64,000 nucleotides of DNA. Source: Dipteronia dyeriana. Taxonomy: Eukaryota; Streptophyta; Magnoliopsida; Sapindales; Sapindaceae. The DNA lies in NCBI GenBank assembly GCA_032871835.1, contig CM065296.1:56697288-56761287 (forward strand). Direction: 5' to 3'. The notes under the pieces were generated by a model. The model was not told where the DNA came from and ran no database searches. It saw only the letters and a program-made list of their open reading frames with translations. This document shows positions 34,989-46,479 of the stretch, piece after piece; the stretch's first letter is position 1, and each line of letters starts with the position of its first letter. The translations under genes were made by a program, and so were the position numbers.

Positions 34989-37764
34989 ATGGATAGGGTG
35001 AGAATAGTCATATCTTACAACGGTCGATGGGAGCAATTACCAGACGGAAATTAGAGGTATTTAGGTTTCAATAACCAAGGTTTGTATGTGTCAAAGAATT
35101 TAAGTTACGACGAACTGGTGTTGATCGTGCAAACCATTGTGAAGTTTGATGAGAACAAATACAGTGATGAGCTACAGTCTCTATCAATTGTTCCTGGGAC
35201 TACATGTCGTACATTTATAAGAAACAATGATAATGTTCAGTTTATTCTAGAGGAAGATAGGGTGATCCCTCAAGTATGTGTTAGTCTAATCGAGAGACCA
35301 GCAGAAGGTGTCATTGGTGAAGATATCCCTCATTCTGATAACACCCAACAATTTCGATCATCAGGCGGAAGCAACCAGTTGTTCACAAAAAGAAGTGGGA
35401 TTGATGGTAGGGAAAACATACCTGTTGTCCCACCGGAAGTAGCCGCCCATGATAATAGACCGGGACCTCGATTCGACGATGTATTTGGTTGTCATATTGA
35501 GATGAATGGTAGACAGTACAACCACCATTACAATGAGATCTACAATGACATCAACAATGAGGAGAATACAACACTGAATGTTAGGGTGAATCATGAGGTG
35601 GATAATGAGGGCAATTTCAATTTTGTAGAAAATGTAGACGACAATCAGGATGATGCAGAACCTGTCGAAACGGAAAGACGTGTAAGACATGTACACATAT
35701 TTAGTTTCAATGCACCAGATATAGCTGGGACTTCCGAGGGGAGGGCTAATGTAACTCCAGATGATTCTGATAATGTCACAACATGGGTTATTCCAGGAGC
35801 AGAATCATACTCGTTTGGTATTGATGGAAGCAGGAACTTGGTTGAAGATGAACCTACAAGCATGATATATAAAGGCCAATTTTTTTCAATGAAAAAGGAT
35901 TTGAAGAGACTAGTAGGTCATTTTGCAATGCGGCAGAATTTCGAGTGGAAGGTGAAAAAGTCCAATAAAACAACATTACATCTAGTTTGTTTGATGGGAA
36001 ATTGTACGTGGAAGTTAAGAGCGGTGAGGAGAGATGAAGGCACATACTTTCAAGTAAGAAGTTTTGTCAACGAACACACTTGTCGTTAGAGGAAATTCAC
36101 CGCCAGAACCGACAAACTAGTGCAGTCATAATTGGAGAAGTTATTGCACCTAGACTTCAACAACAAGATGGTCGAGTGATGAGTCCGAAGGACATAATCG
36201 CCGATATGAAATCAGTGTATGGAATCCAAATCATGTACAGTAAGGCACACGCCGCCCTCGATTATACGTTGTCACTGACATATGAAACGCATGAGAAAAC
36301 CTTCCAACTGCTTCCATCATTTGGTTATGTTTTGGAACAACAAAATCCTGACACAATCACTGATTTACAGTGCGACGAAGATGGTAAATTTCTGTACTTC
36401 TTCATGTCGATTGGTGCCTCACTTAGAGGATTCCGGACGTGTATGCGTCCAGTCATTGCCGTTGATGGTACCCATTTGAAGGGATGATTCCGGGGTATAA
36501 TGTTTGTTGCAACAGCAGAAGATGGGAACGAATAGGTGTATCCAATTGCTTTTGGGTACGGCGACTCAGAAAACAACCTTTCATGGGAATGGTTTTTGGA
36601 TTGCTTGAAAGGTGCCCTAGGTCATATTGATGATCTAGTTTTCATTTCCGATAGGCATGTAAGCATTGAATCAGAGATTTCTAAAGTGTTCCCTTATACC
36701 ACCCATACCATATGTTGCTGGCACTTTGCTGAAAATATCAAAAAGCGATTTCATATGAAGGATTTTACCGCAATAATGGATAAAGCATCCCACACATACA
36801 CTGAGTTTGAATATAACCAGCATATGGAAGAGTTAAGAAACTTGCACCAGAATGCATACGATTATGTAATTGATGCCGATCCATACAAGTGGTCCCGTGT
36901 ACACTGTCCAAAAAGAAGGTACGAGGTGATAACGACTAATGCTGCAGAATGCATAAACTCATGCCTAAAATTTGCACGCCAACTGCCTATGTTGACTCTA
37001 GCTGAGTTCATTAGGAATATGCTGCAACGGTGGTTTCATGATCGCTATAGAGCTGCACAAACCATGCTTCATCAGTTGACCGATGCAGCACATCTTGTGC
37101 TTTTAAAACGTGTGGAGAAGTGTGGTTATTTGACCGTGAATCCAGTCGACTGGAACATTTTCTTGGTCAAGCGGTCTGGAAAACACTGGACTGTTGACTT
37201 AGCCCAGAAGACTTGTACTTACAACAAATTTCAAATGGATCATTTTCCATGTTCTCACTCTCTTGCGGCGACACGGTACATTACTGAAACTTGGACATCA
37301 CAACTTTGTGTTCGTACTGATCATTTCCTCGGTGAAGTTGATCGTTTTCAATGTTTTTGTACAGGGAGCGAAACTTGGACTTCACAACTTTGTGTGCGGA
37401 CTACTACAAGAGACAGACACTTATTAACGCGTATTCGGTTCCTATTATGCCGGTGGGCCATCCTTCCACTTGGGTTGTGCCATCTGACATTGCTCAGAGG
37501 GTGATTTTGAATCCAAACTCTAGGTGACAAGCAGGACGCCCGAGGGCGGGTTTCTATGTCTAGTCTTCGGAGAGGACAACTACACAATCCTGTAGAAGAT
37601 GTGGACAACCAGGGTATAATTCCAGGAGATGTCCTAATCCACTTATGATTAATGAAGGTACAAGAAGAGGTGTTCCCGATGAATACCGCCGCAAGTGTAA
37701 CATATGCCATTCAATTGGACACAACAAACAAACGTGCCCTAACGTTGACTCTAATAGGGAATGA
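34989..37764 (+). pseudogene. MURA-type Mutator transposase, decayed
   Basis: Starts at ATG 34989 (MDRVRIVISYNGRWEQ), the usual N-terminal module of these transposases. A variable acidic region and a MuDR DNA-binding domain (about 35860-36080, GHFAMRQNFEWKVKKSNK, ending EHTC) follow. The MULE catalytic domain has first Asp in AVDGTHL (about 36455) and second in SDRH. The SWIM zinc finger is CTYNKFQMDHFPCSH (about 37210-37260). Two zinc knuckles (CRRCGQPGYNSRRC, with His changed to Tyr, and CNICHSIGHNKQTC) end at TGA 37762. An 89-bp intron (37276-37364) restores the reading RERNLDFTTLC. Damage: TAG 35052, a 1-base deletion near 36083, TGA 36485, TAG 36533, and further stops near 37524 and 37560. 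Confidence 0.85.
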
Positions 37765-37942
37765 ATGACAAAGTTTCGATCACATTGAAAACTTTTGGAT
37801 GTGTATCAGATTGTAATAATTTGGATTTGCAATAATTACTTATTAATGAATGAATTAATATTAATGAATGAATAATGAATTAATTAATATTCATGAATTA
37901 ATTACATGCCTGTGTACATATAAAATGGGAATATACAAAAAA

Positions 37943-40900
37943 TCACTTGGCGGGCCTGGAGTTAGAAAAAATCTCCACAACCATTTTCTCCCGAATGATC
38001 CCCATGTCATCCTCTGACCAATCAAAAGGCCTTCGACCCGCCAGTATGTACTCGATAAGTCTCAAATTATGGGGACTACAGTTACCTCTGCAATTCGGCA
38101 CATAAAACACCATTAGAAATCGTTCATAAAGAATATCTAAACACGTGAATGAAATAGAATGTCTTACGATTTATTTTGTTGGGGGACTGTAGAAGTATGC
38201 ACCAGGCTGACCGAGAAGAGCTTATTTTCCTGAGGGAACGCCCGACGACCAGCTCGTCGTGCTGTGTGGAACCCCGCGTCACTCAACATGGAGGGTAAAA
38301 ACCACTGCAATGGTCAGACCTGCTGGTGCCTGATCTGATAAGGGACTTCCTGTCTCCAGGGGTCATAAATGCCAATATTCCCAACACAAAGGTCAACGCT
38401 CACCACCAGCCAATGTTGGGCCCTAACGTTGCACGGAATCAGCACCTGTAATAGTTTACATGTCGTGTTAGCTGAGGATATACGAACAGTTTATTTTTTA
38501 AATCATCTTCATCATGTAACACTTACCAGGTCAACCTCGTGCCATGGGCGGTTTCCACTCGTGGTTGCTCCACAGACCATTAGAAGGTCCTCTTCAACCA
38601 TCGGGACTGTAACACATTCCACCTTGCCATGGTCACAGCACCGTGCGAATCACGAGGCATCATCCTCTCCCACATGTACAACATAAGTGGCTGTACAAGC
38701 ATTGACAATATCGTATTAATGATACATAAGTAGAAAATCCGATTTGATTTCCAAATGTTATACCTACTTACATAAAATTGTGTATCCAACACATTGATCC
38801 TCTGGTTGTACACATTGTGGAATCCTCGTTGACGCTTGCGAAAAATATTCAGGTATGCATCCATACGCTGACAAACAATAAAACCACCGTAATTGTTAAC
38901 AATTCAACAATACTTACACAAACGTTAATATGAAATTTAATAAGTACGTACCATGTCCTCCAAGTCCATGAAGTTTGACTGCAAACAAACGAACCATTCC
39001 GCGGTAACTGGTGCCAGCACGTCCACATCACGTCTGTTTAATGATTGAATGACCTTAGCTATACATAAATTAGAATAAACAAGAAATGTACATCCATTTG
39101 TATTATAAAAAAGTTGGACTCACTGTTCCCTGTTGATGTTCCTCTTAAAGGCCTTGTATGCCGTAAGGTGGTCAGCGTCCACTACAAAAATGTGTTCCAC
39201 TATAAAAATGTGTTCCACGGACTCGGGCCGTGTCCTCAACCTCTTTGGACGACATGGATCTGTGTAAAGGCTCACTAACTGCCATCTGCGCTTACCTAAA
39301 CGCTTCGATGTATTGGCCGGGTGAGGGGATCGCTCCGACGGTACAGACGTGCTGTGAGGGGAAGGGGACTGCTCCGACGCCACATACGTGCTGGGTGGGG
39401 GAGGGGACCGCTGTGGCTGAATCGATGTGCTAGGAGGTGAGGGGATCGATGTGTTGGGAGGTGAGGGGGACCGCTGAGCCTGGGTGGACCCAGATAGAAC
39501 TCATGTACGTGAACCAAGCCTACTCTCGCTGGTAACAAAAGTTTCCCTCTCCGGACCTACCATGCCGGTAGGTGGGTCCTGACTACGTCGAGCTGTCATG
39601 TTTGTCCCTCCCGTAAACCTATCAGTCGACCCTTCGGGACTAAATAATAGATCAGGAGGTGAGGGGTCATCCCGGTGTGTACTCATGGTCGAACCTTGAA
39701 GCCCCCGGATCATATCCAGTAACATTCGGTGTTACTGCTGACGATCCTCATCACTCTTCCGGATCATATCCAACAACTCCAAGTGTTGACGTTGTCGATC
39801 CTCGTCACTCTTCCGGAGGGCTTCACGCACATCGTTCAACATATCTGCCCACGAAGCCTGAAATCATGTCTACATTGTTAGTAAAAAACTATCAGGACGT
39901 GTTAATAAAAAACACTAAACTCTGTTTTCAACTTACCTCTCCATCACGTCCAACGCCCCCACGGGAATCCCCTGCAAATGTGCCATGTCCGGGGGTGGAA
40001 AATCGAACCCGCCTATGCCTATGCCTTTCTCGTTGAGGGTCTGTCTCATATCCCTCACTGTCACTGGGCCTCAAACCCCCAGCAGCGGGCTCAGATCCCT
40101 CACTGTCAATGGTCCTGTTTGTACCACTGATCCCGCCTAAGGTGGTCTGATCAGGGACCTCAGGCGGCATATCAGCCATGTCATCTTCTACATACAGGCT
40201 CTCCCCCCCCCCGTCTAGCCAGGCATAGTACGGTGCCTGTCTCTCAGCTGGTGTCGGTACCAGTTCCTTGATCGCAAAAATCTGAAATATTAGTTAGAAC
40301 AATGTCATTGTACAAATACTAACTAATAAAAACATTAACAAAATAAATACATACCCTGGCTTTGAAAATCTTTGCTAGCTTTTTCCCTCTCAGTTGTTTG
40401 GTCAACTCCCACTTCAAAATACGTGGAGTCAGATCAGTAACCCTCCGGGCATCTACCGCTTTGGCCAAATCAGGGATCACCTCCAAAGCAAATATCTGCA
40501 TCAAAGATAAGTACGATAAGTATCTATACAATTTTGGCCACCGACAATAAAGTACAATTTATAGGTCGAACTTCTTATTAATAGGGCATGAGATAGACCG
40601 TATATGTTGTAGGTCTCCACCCTGTGTACGTCAGTGCCCTTTTCCTGCTGGCGTCGCTCGAACCAGTCTCTTCTCCCGTCAAGCGCATGCTTGAATGAGT
40701 AAATAGAATGCATGTACACATGGGCACCCCACGGGAACGCGTCGAACGCATTGAGCTCCTCAACCAGTCGAAACTGCCAAACTGAAATCTTGAATCTCTC
40801 ATCCACCCCCTATCAGTATCCAGTTCAGCATATATAAGAGGCAGAGCTTGACAGCATCGTACGCTTTTCCAAACTCTGCGCCGGTGACAACACCTCTAAT

Positions 40901-41352
40901 CTGCTCCAGCGACACCTCCTCGGCTCCAGGAAAGTTCCGCTCATGTATGCCATTCTCCACTCCTACATACATGGTGGTCTCTGGTACAACTCCAAACCGC
41001 AGTCCGGTGATCAGGCAAAATTCCACCTTCGAAATCCTCACCGACTGGTTTCCTAACATGAAGTGCATCTCATCTGTTGGGCCGTTATGATGGAGCTCCC
41101 TCAAAAGCAACCGATGGATAATACCACCGGAAAACTTCATCTCCCTATGCATCATTAGAAAATGCCCGAAAGATGACGCCATGAACCGCCAGTGGTCTTC
41201 ATCTCCAAATTCTACAGGGACACGATTCAATGCGTCGTCTATATGGGCGAGGGCATCAAAATGGTTGTGTCATGTCAATTTGCCCTCGTACCAGTATCCA
41301 TTATCCAGTATCCTTCTGGAGTTTTAAGCGAATCCCTCAACCTAATTCTCAT
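37943..41352 (-). pseudogene. DUF1985 plus Ulp1-type (C48) protease gene of the Mutator-like element, decayed
   Basis: Minus-strand exons: 41352 to about 40560, 40495-40355, 40282-39937, 39857-39124, 39058-38952, 38867-38772, 38690-38527, 38445-38168, 38087-37943. The N-terminal DUF1985 domain (HRLLLREL, VEFCLITGLRFG, then FDAFPWGAHVY) leads to a Pro/Ser-rich linker. The C48 peptidase has HWLVVSVDL (catalytic His), YDPW (Asp), a Gln in VPQQNKS and the Cys in GNCSPH. SUMO-protease-like function is inferred from the family only. A non-coding first exon probably ends at 42404 (donor GTAATAT), making intron 1 42403-41353. Breaks include a 14-bp duplication near 41305-41320, a TGA near 41270, one extra G near 40802, a TAA near 39733 and a TGA near 38317. 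Confidence 0.8.
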
Positions 41353-41394
41353 CTGCAATGTAACAGAAATACAACATTATTAAACAGAACAAAT

Positions 41395-42225
41395 AAAAAA
41401 ACTCGATCCAATTCAAAAAAAGCTCGAACCTATTGAAAAAAGCTCGAATCATTTTTAAAAAAGCTCGAATCCTTTTTTAAAAAGCACGATCCCTTTTAAA
41501 AAAGCTCGATCCCTTTCAAAAACGCTCGATTTACAAAAAAGGCTCGATCCCTTTTCAAAAAGGCTCGATCCCTTTTCAAAAAGGCTCGATCCCTTTCAAA
41601 AAGGCTCGATCCCTTTCAAAAAAGCTCGATCCCTTTTAAAAAAGCTCGATCCCTTTTAAAAAAGCTCGATTGCTTTACAAAAAAGCTCGATTCCCTTTCA
41701 AAAAAGCTCGATCCCTTTTAAAAAAGCTCGATCCCTTTCAAAAAAGCTCGATCCCTTTCAAAAAAGCTCGATCCCTTTTCAAAAAAGCTCGATCCCTTTA
41801 AAAAAAACTCGATTCCTTTTCAAAAGAGCTCGATCCCTTTCAAAAAAGCTCAATCTTTTTTAAAAAAGGCTCGATCCCTTTTTAAAAAAGCTCGATCCCT
41901 ATCAAATAGGCTCGATCCAATTCAAAAAAGTTCAATTCCTTTTCCAAAAAGCTCGAAACCTATTCAAAAAGCCTCGATCCTTTTTAAAATGGCTCGATCC
42001 AATTAAAAAAAAACTCGATTCGATTTCAAAAAAGCTCGATTCTTTTTATTTTCAAAAAAGCTCGATTCTTTTTCAAAAAATCTCGATTCTTTTTCAAAAA
42101 ATCTCGATTCTTTTTCGAAAAAGCTCGATTCCTTTTTAAAAAAACTCGATTTCAAAACCTAATTTTCACGAAAAAAAAAGCTCGACTAAACAAATAAGCT
42201 CGATTCTCTTGAAAAAAGTCTCGAT
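41395..42225 (+). repeat. AAAAAGCTCGATC array, right (Ulp1 gene intron 1)
   Basis: About 40 units of 19-21 bp. I count about 37 CTCGA cores in 830 bp plus decayed variants. The best units read AAAAAAGCTCGATCCCTTTC. The same strand carries the core as in the left array, so the two arrays are direct, not inverted, relative to the element ends. Confidence 0.92.
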
Positions 42226-42609
42226 AACCCAGATTTCATCTTCCTCAACTGATATTCAACCAAATTACAAACCCCAACCTAAACCACAACCATTCTCACA
42301 TCTCTATTTTAAGCGGTTTTTACATTTGCTATCAACAAAACTTAATTCAAACATGTAATGCAAGTTAACAACAACAAAAACGAGGAAAAATAACCAATAT
42401 TACCTTTGTCAATCGTAACTCTTCCGGTCACTTCAACGTCGATTAGTTTCCCGTCGGTTTGACTGTTGCTTCTCTCTGACTTTGAAAACGACAACTTCCT
42501 CACTGTTCAAATATTTTGAGGTATTTTTGTCTCATCGACTGTTTTGGTACCTTTTAAACATACATTTAGAAAAATGGTGATATTTGCACAACACACCCCT
42601 CAAATAGTG

Positions 42610-43007
42610 TTAAATAATAAACATATTTTTAGACTTTCAATAAGTTTTGAAGATATATTCATATATTTTTCATGTTCTTTAAACAAAATAACAACCGTTG
42701 GATTGTACATATAAGAAGTTAAACGGTCAGCCTTCTCTCTCTCTTTTCCGCATTTTTTTTCTTCACAAAAGTCTCTTGTAAGAGACAGAGAGAGAGAGAA
42801 GATCAATCAACAATCAACAATCAACAATCGACGAAGAAAGGATCCAGAGAGAGAGAGAGGGGGTTGTTTGGATACTCGGAATCCATATCCTCCTCTTACC
42901 TCCTTTGTTGTTGTTCTTCTTCTCTCTGTGTCGTTCGTTTTTAAAATCAAAAACAGTTTCTGAAGAAGAAGAAGAAGAAGAAGAAAAAGAATCCCATAAT
43001 TGTTTTG
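42610..43007 (+). promoter_or_regulatory. SINAT promoter and 5' leader
   Basis: Between the Mutator-like element and the SINAT start codon. It contains GA-rich runs (AGAGAGAGAGAG at about 42788 and 42848) and a GAAGAAGAA run just before the ATG, common in plant leaders. The transcription start is not identifiable. Confidence 0.4.
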
Positions 43008-46000
43008 ATGGAATTGGATAGTATCGAGTGTGTGTCGACCACGGATGGAGGAATTGATGAGGACGAGATCCATCATCATCACCACCACCATAATAACACC
43101 AACAACAATCTTCACCATCATCCAAATCACACCCACCACCAGTTTTCGTCTTCCAAGCCCAACAACAACAACAATGGCAATAATGGAAATGGAATCAACA
43201 GTTCTGTGGTGGGTCCCACCGCGATCACGCCGGCCACCAGCGTCCACGAGTTGCTTGAATGCCCTGTCTGCACCAACTCCATGTACCCACCAATCCATCA
43301 GGTATATCAACAGATTTGTCAATTGGGTTTTTGGAGGGATTGATGATTATCTGATTTCAGGTTTCTGATTTGTTTATCGTTGATACATTGTTTGATGATC
43401 CTTTCTTATAATTGGGTGTGAGATTATTGTTGCTTTGATTGTATTTAAGAACAAATAGTTTCGTCTGTTGATGAGGATAGTCTAGAGAAAAATTAACGAT
43501 TAATTAGCTTCATTGCGGTTGTTTATTATGCCCTTTTTGTCCTTTTTAAGCTTATGAAAATGAAAAATCGAACAAGGCTAGTTGTTAGTGATCTGCTAAT
43601 CTTGCTACGAACCTCTTGAATGTATAGCTTTAAGATCAATTTTGCATAAAGGATGTATTTTTTACGTTGTGAAGGTTGCTAGATGGACAATGTAGTAGTT
43701 GATGTTTTCATCACCAAAGCATATTTACATGGATATCTGATGTATTTATTTTTTGCTTGGACCACGGTGAAAATTTGCACAAATTTGCTGATGTTTTAGA
43801 TTTCAACTTAGATACAACGTACAAGTATATTGTCAGTGTGCACCAAAAAAGATAAAGGAACCAAATCTAGAACTAGAATGTTACCTTGTATGTAATGATA
43901 TTCATGGACAATTGTGATTTGTCCACTTAATAATCAACAAGGCCTGCATATGGTACAAGGTCCTAAATTTATTATTTACATTAGTCAAAAGATATTGAAG
44001 TTAAACTTCCATTACTTTCTCTAAATGAATTGGTCTTAACCAGCATAAAGGAGAGGGTGAACTGAACTGGCTGCATAATTAATCTTTCTGTGAGAACCCC
44101 TTTTTAGTACTCTCAACATATTAAGATGGAATGACAAACTAAAGATAAATGGAAAAGTAAATTAATTTAATCAGACTTATAATGCTGTTATTGATGCTTG
44201 TAGAGAAGATCATTTTGGTCTTTTGAAGACTTCGTAATCTCTCCAGAGAGGTCACCTGTTCATGGCACTCAAATGCACAAATTACTAGAAGATTACAAAA
44301 GTTAAAACAGCATGCTCATCTCCAAATCCACAATGAACAAATTTTCAATTTTTCTTGGACTGTGTATGAATTTCATTGTTTTTTCCTTTTTTGTTTTTCC
44401 CTAACCTTTATATGTATTATTCCACAAATTTAAGCTCAGCTTGTATTTGACCTATATAGTGAACCTAAACTGCATGCAGTTATCCAAATAGGTAATCACA
44501 TGAGGAATTTATATTCTTAATTTATATCCGCCGCTGTTCCCATGTACAGAATGGAGCCAAATATTATCTAGAAGGCCTTTTTGAGTAAATTTTTCTGTAG
44601 CTTTTGGTATATCTGTAGGTTTATATTTACAAAAAAATAAAAAAAAATAAAAATCAGAGAAAACCAAACCAACTAAGACTAAATGAAGACTTATGTTGGT
44701 GATAATGTATTAGAGGTCGACTTAGATCGACTTAGATGGTAGTATTTATGTCGATCTCCGTGAATAATCATATATATTTGTGCTTGAAAATGCTTTCATT
44801 ATATCACCTTAAAGTTAACTCATAGTTATTGTTGCTATTTCTTTTTATCATCATGTGACTTTAACTAAGCACTTTTGCTATGAATAGATCGATATTTATT
44901 TTAATTTAACATTAGTTTATGCACATTAAAATTTTATTTTTATGTAATGTTTCGCTATAGTTGGGTTATACTGGGTTTATCTAGATATATGCAAAATTAA
45001 GATAACAATAATTTTCCCTCTACATGTCCTTGGTCTTGTCATGGCTTCTCCTTGTATCGTTGAAGATGTGCATCCTTCGAGTCTTAATGTTAATCAGCTC
45101 AAATGCCTTTAAAATATTGTAAGCCGAAAAGGGAAAGTTTGTCCTAAAATTTAAATTTTACCCGATATTTATATACATGCAAGTCAGTCTCGGATGATGA
45201 GGGACTAGTTTAAAGCATGCATCTTTTTTGCAGTGCCACAATGGACACACCCTGTGTTCCACATGTAAAACAAGGGTACACAATCGATGTCCCACTTGTA
45301 GACAGGAGCTTGGAGATATTAGGTGTCTAGCACTAGAGAAAGTGGCCGAGTCACTTGAACTGCCCTGCAAGTATTACTCTTTGGGATGCCCAGAGATATT
45401 TCCGTATTACAGCAAACTTAAGCATGAGGCTATGTGCACCTTCAGACCATATAATTGTCCATATGCTGGATCAGACTGCTCAGTTGTTGGTGATATTCCA
45501 TTCCTGGTTGACCATTTGAGGGATGATCACAAAGTGGACATGCACACGGGATGCACGTTCAACCATCGCTATGTGAAGTCAAATCCACGTGAAGTAGAGA
45601 ACGCCACTTGGATGCTAACAGTAAGTGTAATTGATTAAGGTGCTCTTACAAACGATATGAATAAAATTGTTCCTGGTCAAATATATTTAAAGTTTTCGGA
45701 TCTTGGATTACTTATTAAACTTTTGTGTTGAAACTTCTCAATCCTTACCTAATGCATATAGCAAGTCTTTGCATCTGTTTTTGAAGATCGTTTAGGCAAG
45801 GATATTTGATAGGATTATATCGGAAGCCTGCTGAAAGAGACCTTTTTTTTTTTTTTTTTTTTTTAATAATTCTCTACTTAAAGCCACTCTTTTTCTTTCA
45901 TCTTTTTTTGTGTGTATGTTCTTAATAGTGAATGTATTTTCTATAATTGGAATAAGTTATTGTGCCAGAGTGAAAAGTATATCATGTCTAATCATGTTTA

Positions 46001-46479
46001 CTCAATCTATTAACTTTTTAGTGGTCCACCAAGCCATCGCCTCATCTAAAATGGTCACACTTAAAATTGTCTCACTGCATCTCTTTTTGATCTTTTTTGC
46101 TTTCATGGTGGGTCAGGTTTTCCATTGTTTCGGTCAATACTTTTGCCTTCACTTTGAAGCCTTCCAGCTTGGCACAGCCCCTGTTTACATGGCATTCCTC
46201 CGTTTTATGGGTGACGAGACTGAAGCTCGGAACTATAGCTATAGCTTGGAGGTTGGGGCAAATGGCAGGAAGCTCATTTGGGAGGGTACCCCAAGAAGCA
46301 TCCGGGATTGCCATAAGAAGGTGAGGGACAGCCATGATGGTCTCATCATCCAACGAAACATGGCGCTTTTCTTCTCGGGTGGAGACAGAAAGGAGTTAAA
46401 ACTAAGAGTTACTGGCAGAATATGGAAGGAACAACAAAATCCAGATGCTGGTGTGTGCATACCAAACCTATGTAGTTGA
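43008..46479 (+). CDS. SINAT: SINA-type RING E3 ubiquitin ligase (SINAT family)
   Basis: Transfers ubiquitin from E2 to substrates. Plant SINATs act in hormone, light and autophagy control as dimers. Exons 43008-43301, 45234-45620, 46117-46479 give 1044 nt, 347 residues. The ATG at 43008 was chosen because the preceding TTG is not a plant start. The N terminus is low-complexity (seven His, then Asn/His runs). The RING is split by intron 1: CPVCTNSMYPP ahead, then CHNGHTLCSTCKTRVHNRCPTC after. The SIAH-type zinc finger follows (CKYYSLGCPEIFPYYSKLKHEAMC and CPYAGSDC), then the substrate-binding TRAF-like domain in exon 3 (FGQYFCLHFEAFQLG, IRDCHKKVRDSHDGLIIQRNMALFF). It is intact, slightly longer than usual because of the His/Asn tract. 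Which SINAT paralogue it is cannot be told. Confidence 0.93.

Larger units (their letters stand above)
33978..42600. mobile_element. Mutator-like element with MURA transposase and Ulp1 protease genes
   Basis: The flanks GAAATAGTG (33969-33977) and CAAATAGTG (42601-42609) form a 9-bp duplication with one mismatch, the length made by Mutator transposases. The ends are weak inverted repeats: AGGAATGTCACC against AGGGGTGTGTTG, then ATATCACC and TTTAAAAGGCACC against ATATCACC and TTTAAAAGGTACC. Inside are a MURA gene (+, 34989-37764) and a DUF1985/Ulp1-type protease gene (-, 41352-37943), converging on a 180-bp AT-rich gap. This gene pair is typical of Ulp1-bearing (Kaonashi-like) plant Mutator elements. 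Both genes carry stops, so the copy is not autonomous. Confidence 0.85.

Noticed and set aside
41395..42225. CRISPR-like array
   Set aside because: Units are contiguous and degenerate with 5-8-bp spacers of similar sequence, and the host is a plant. It is a tandem repeat, not a CRISPR.
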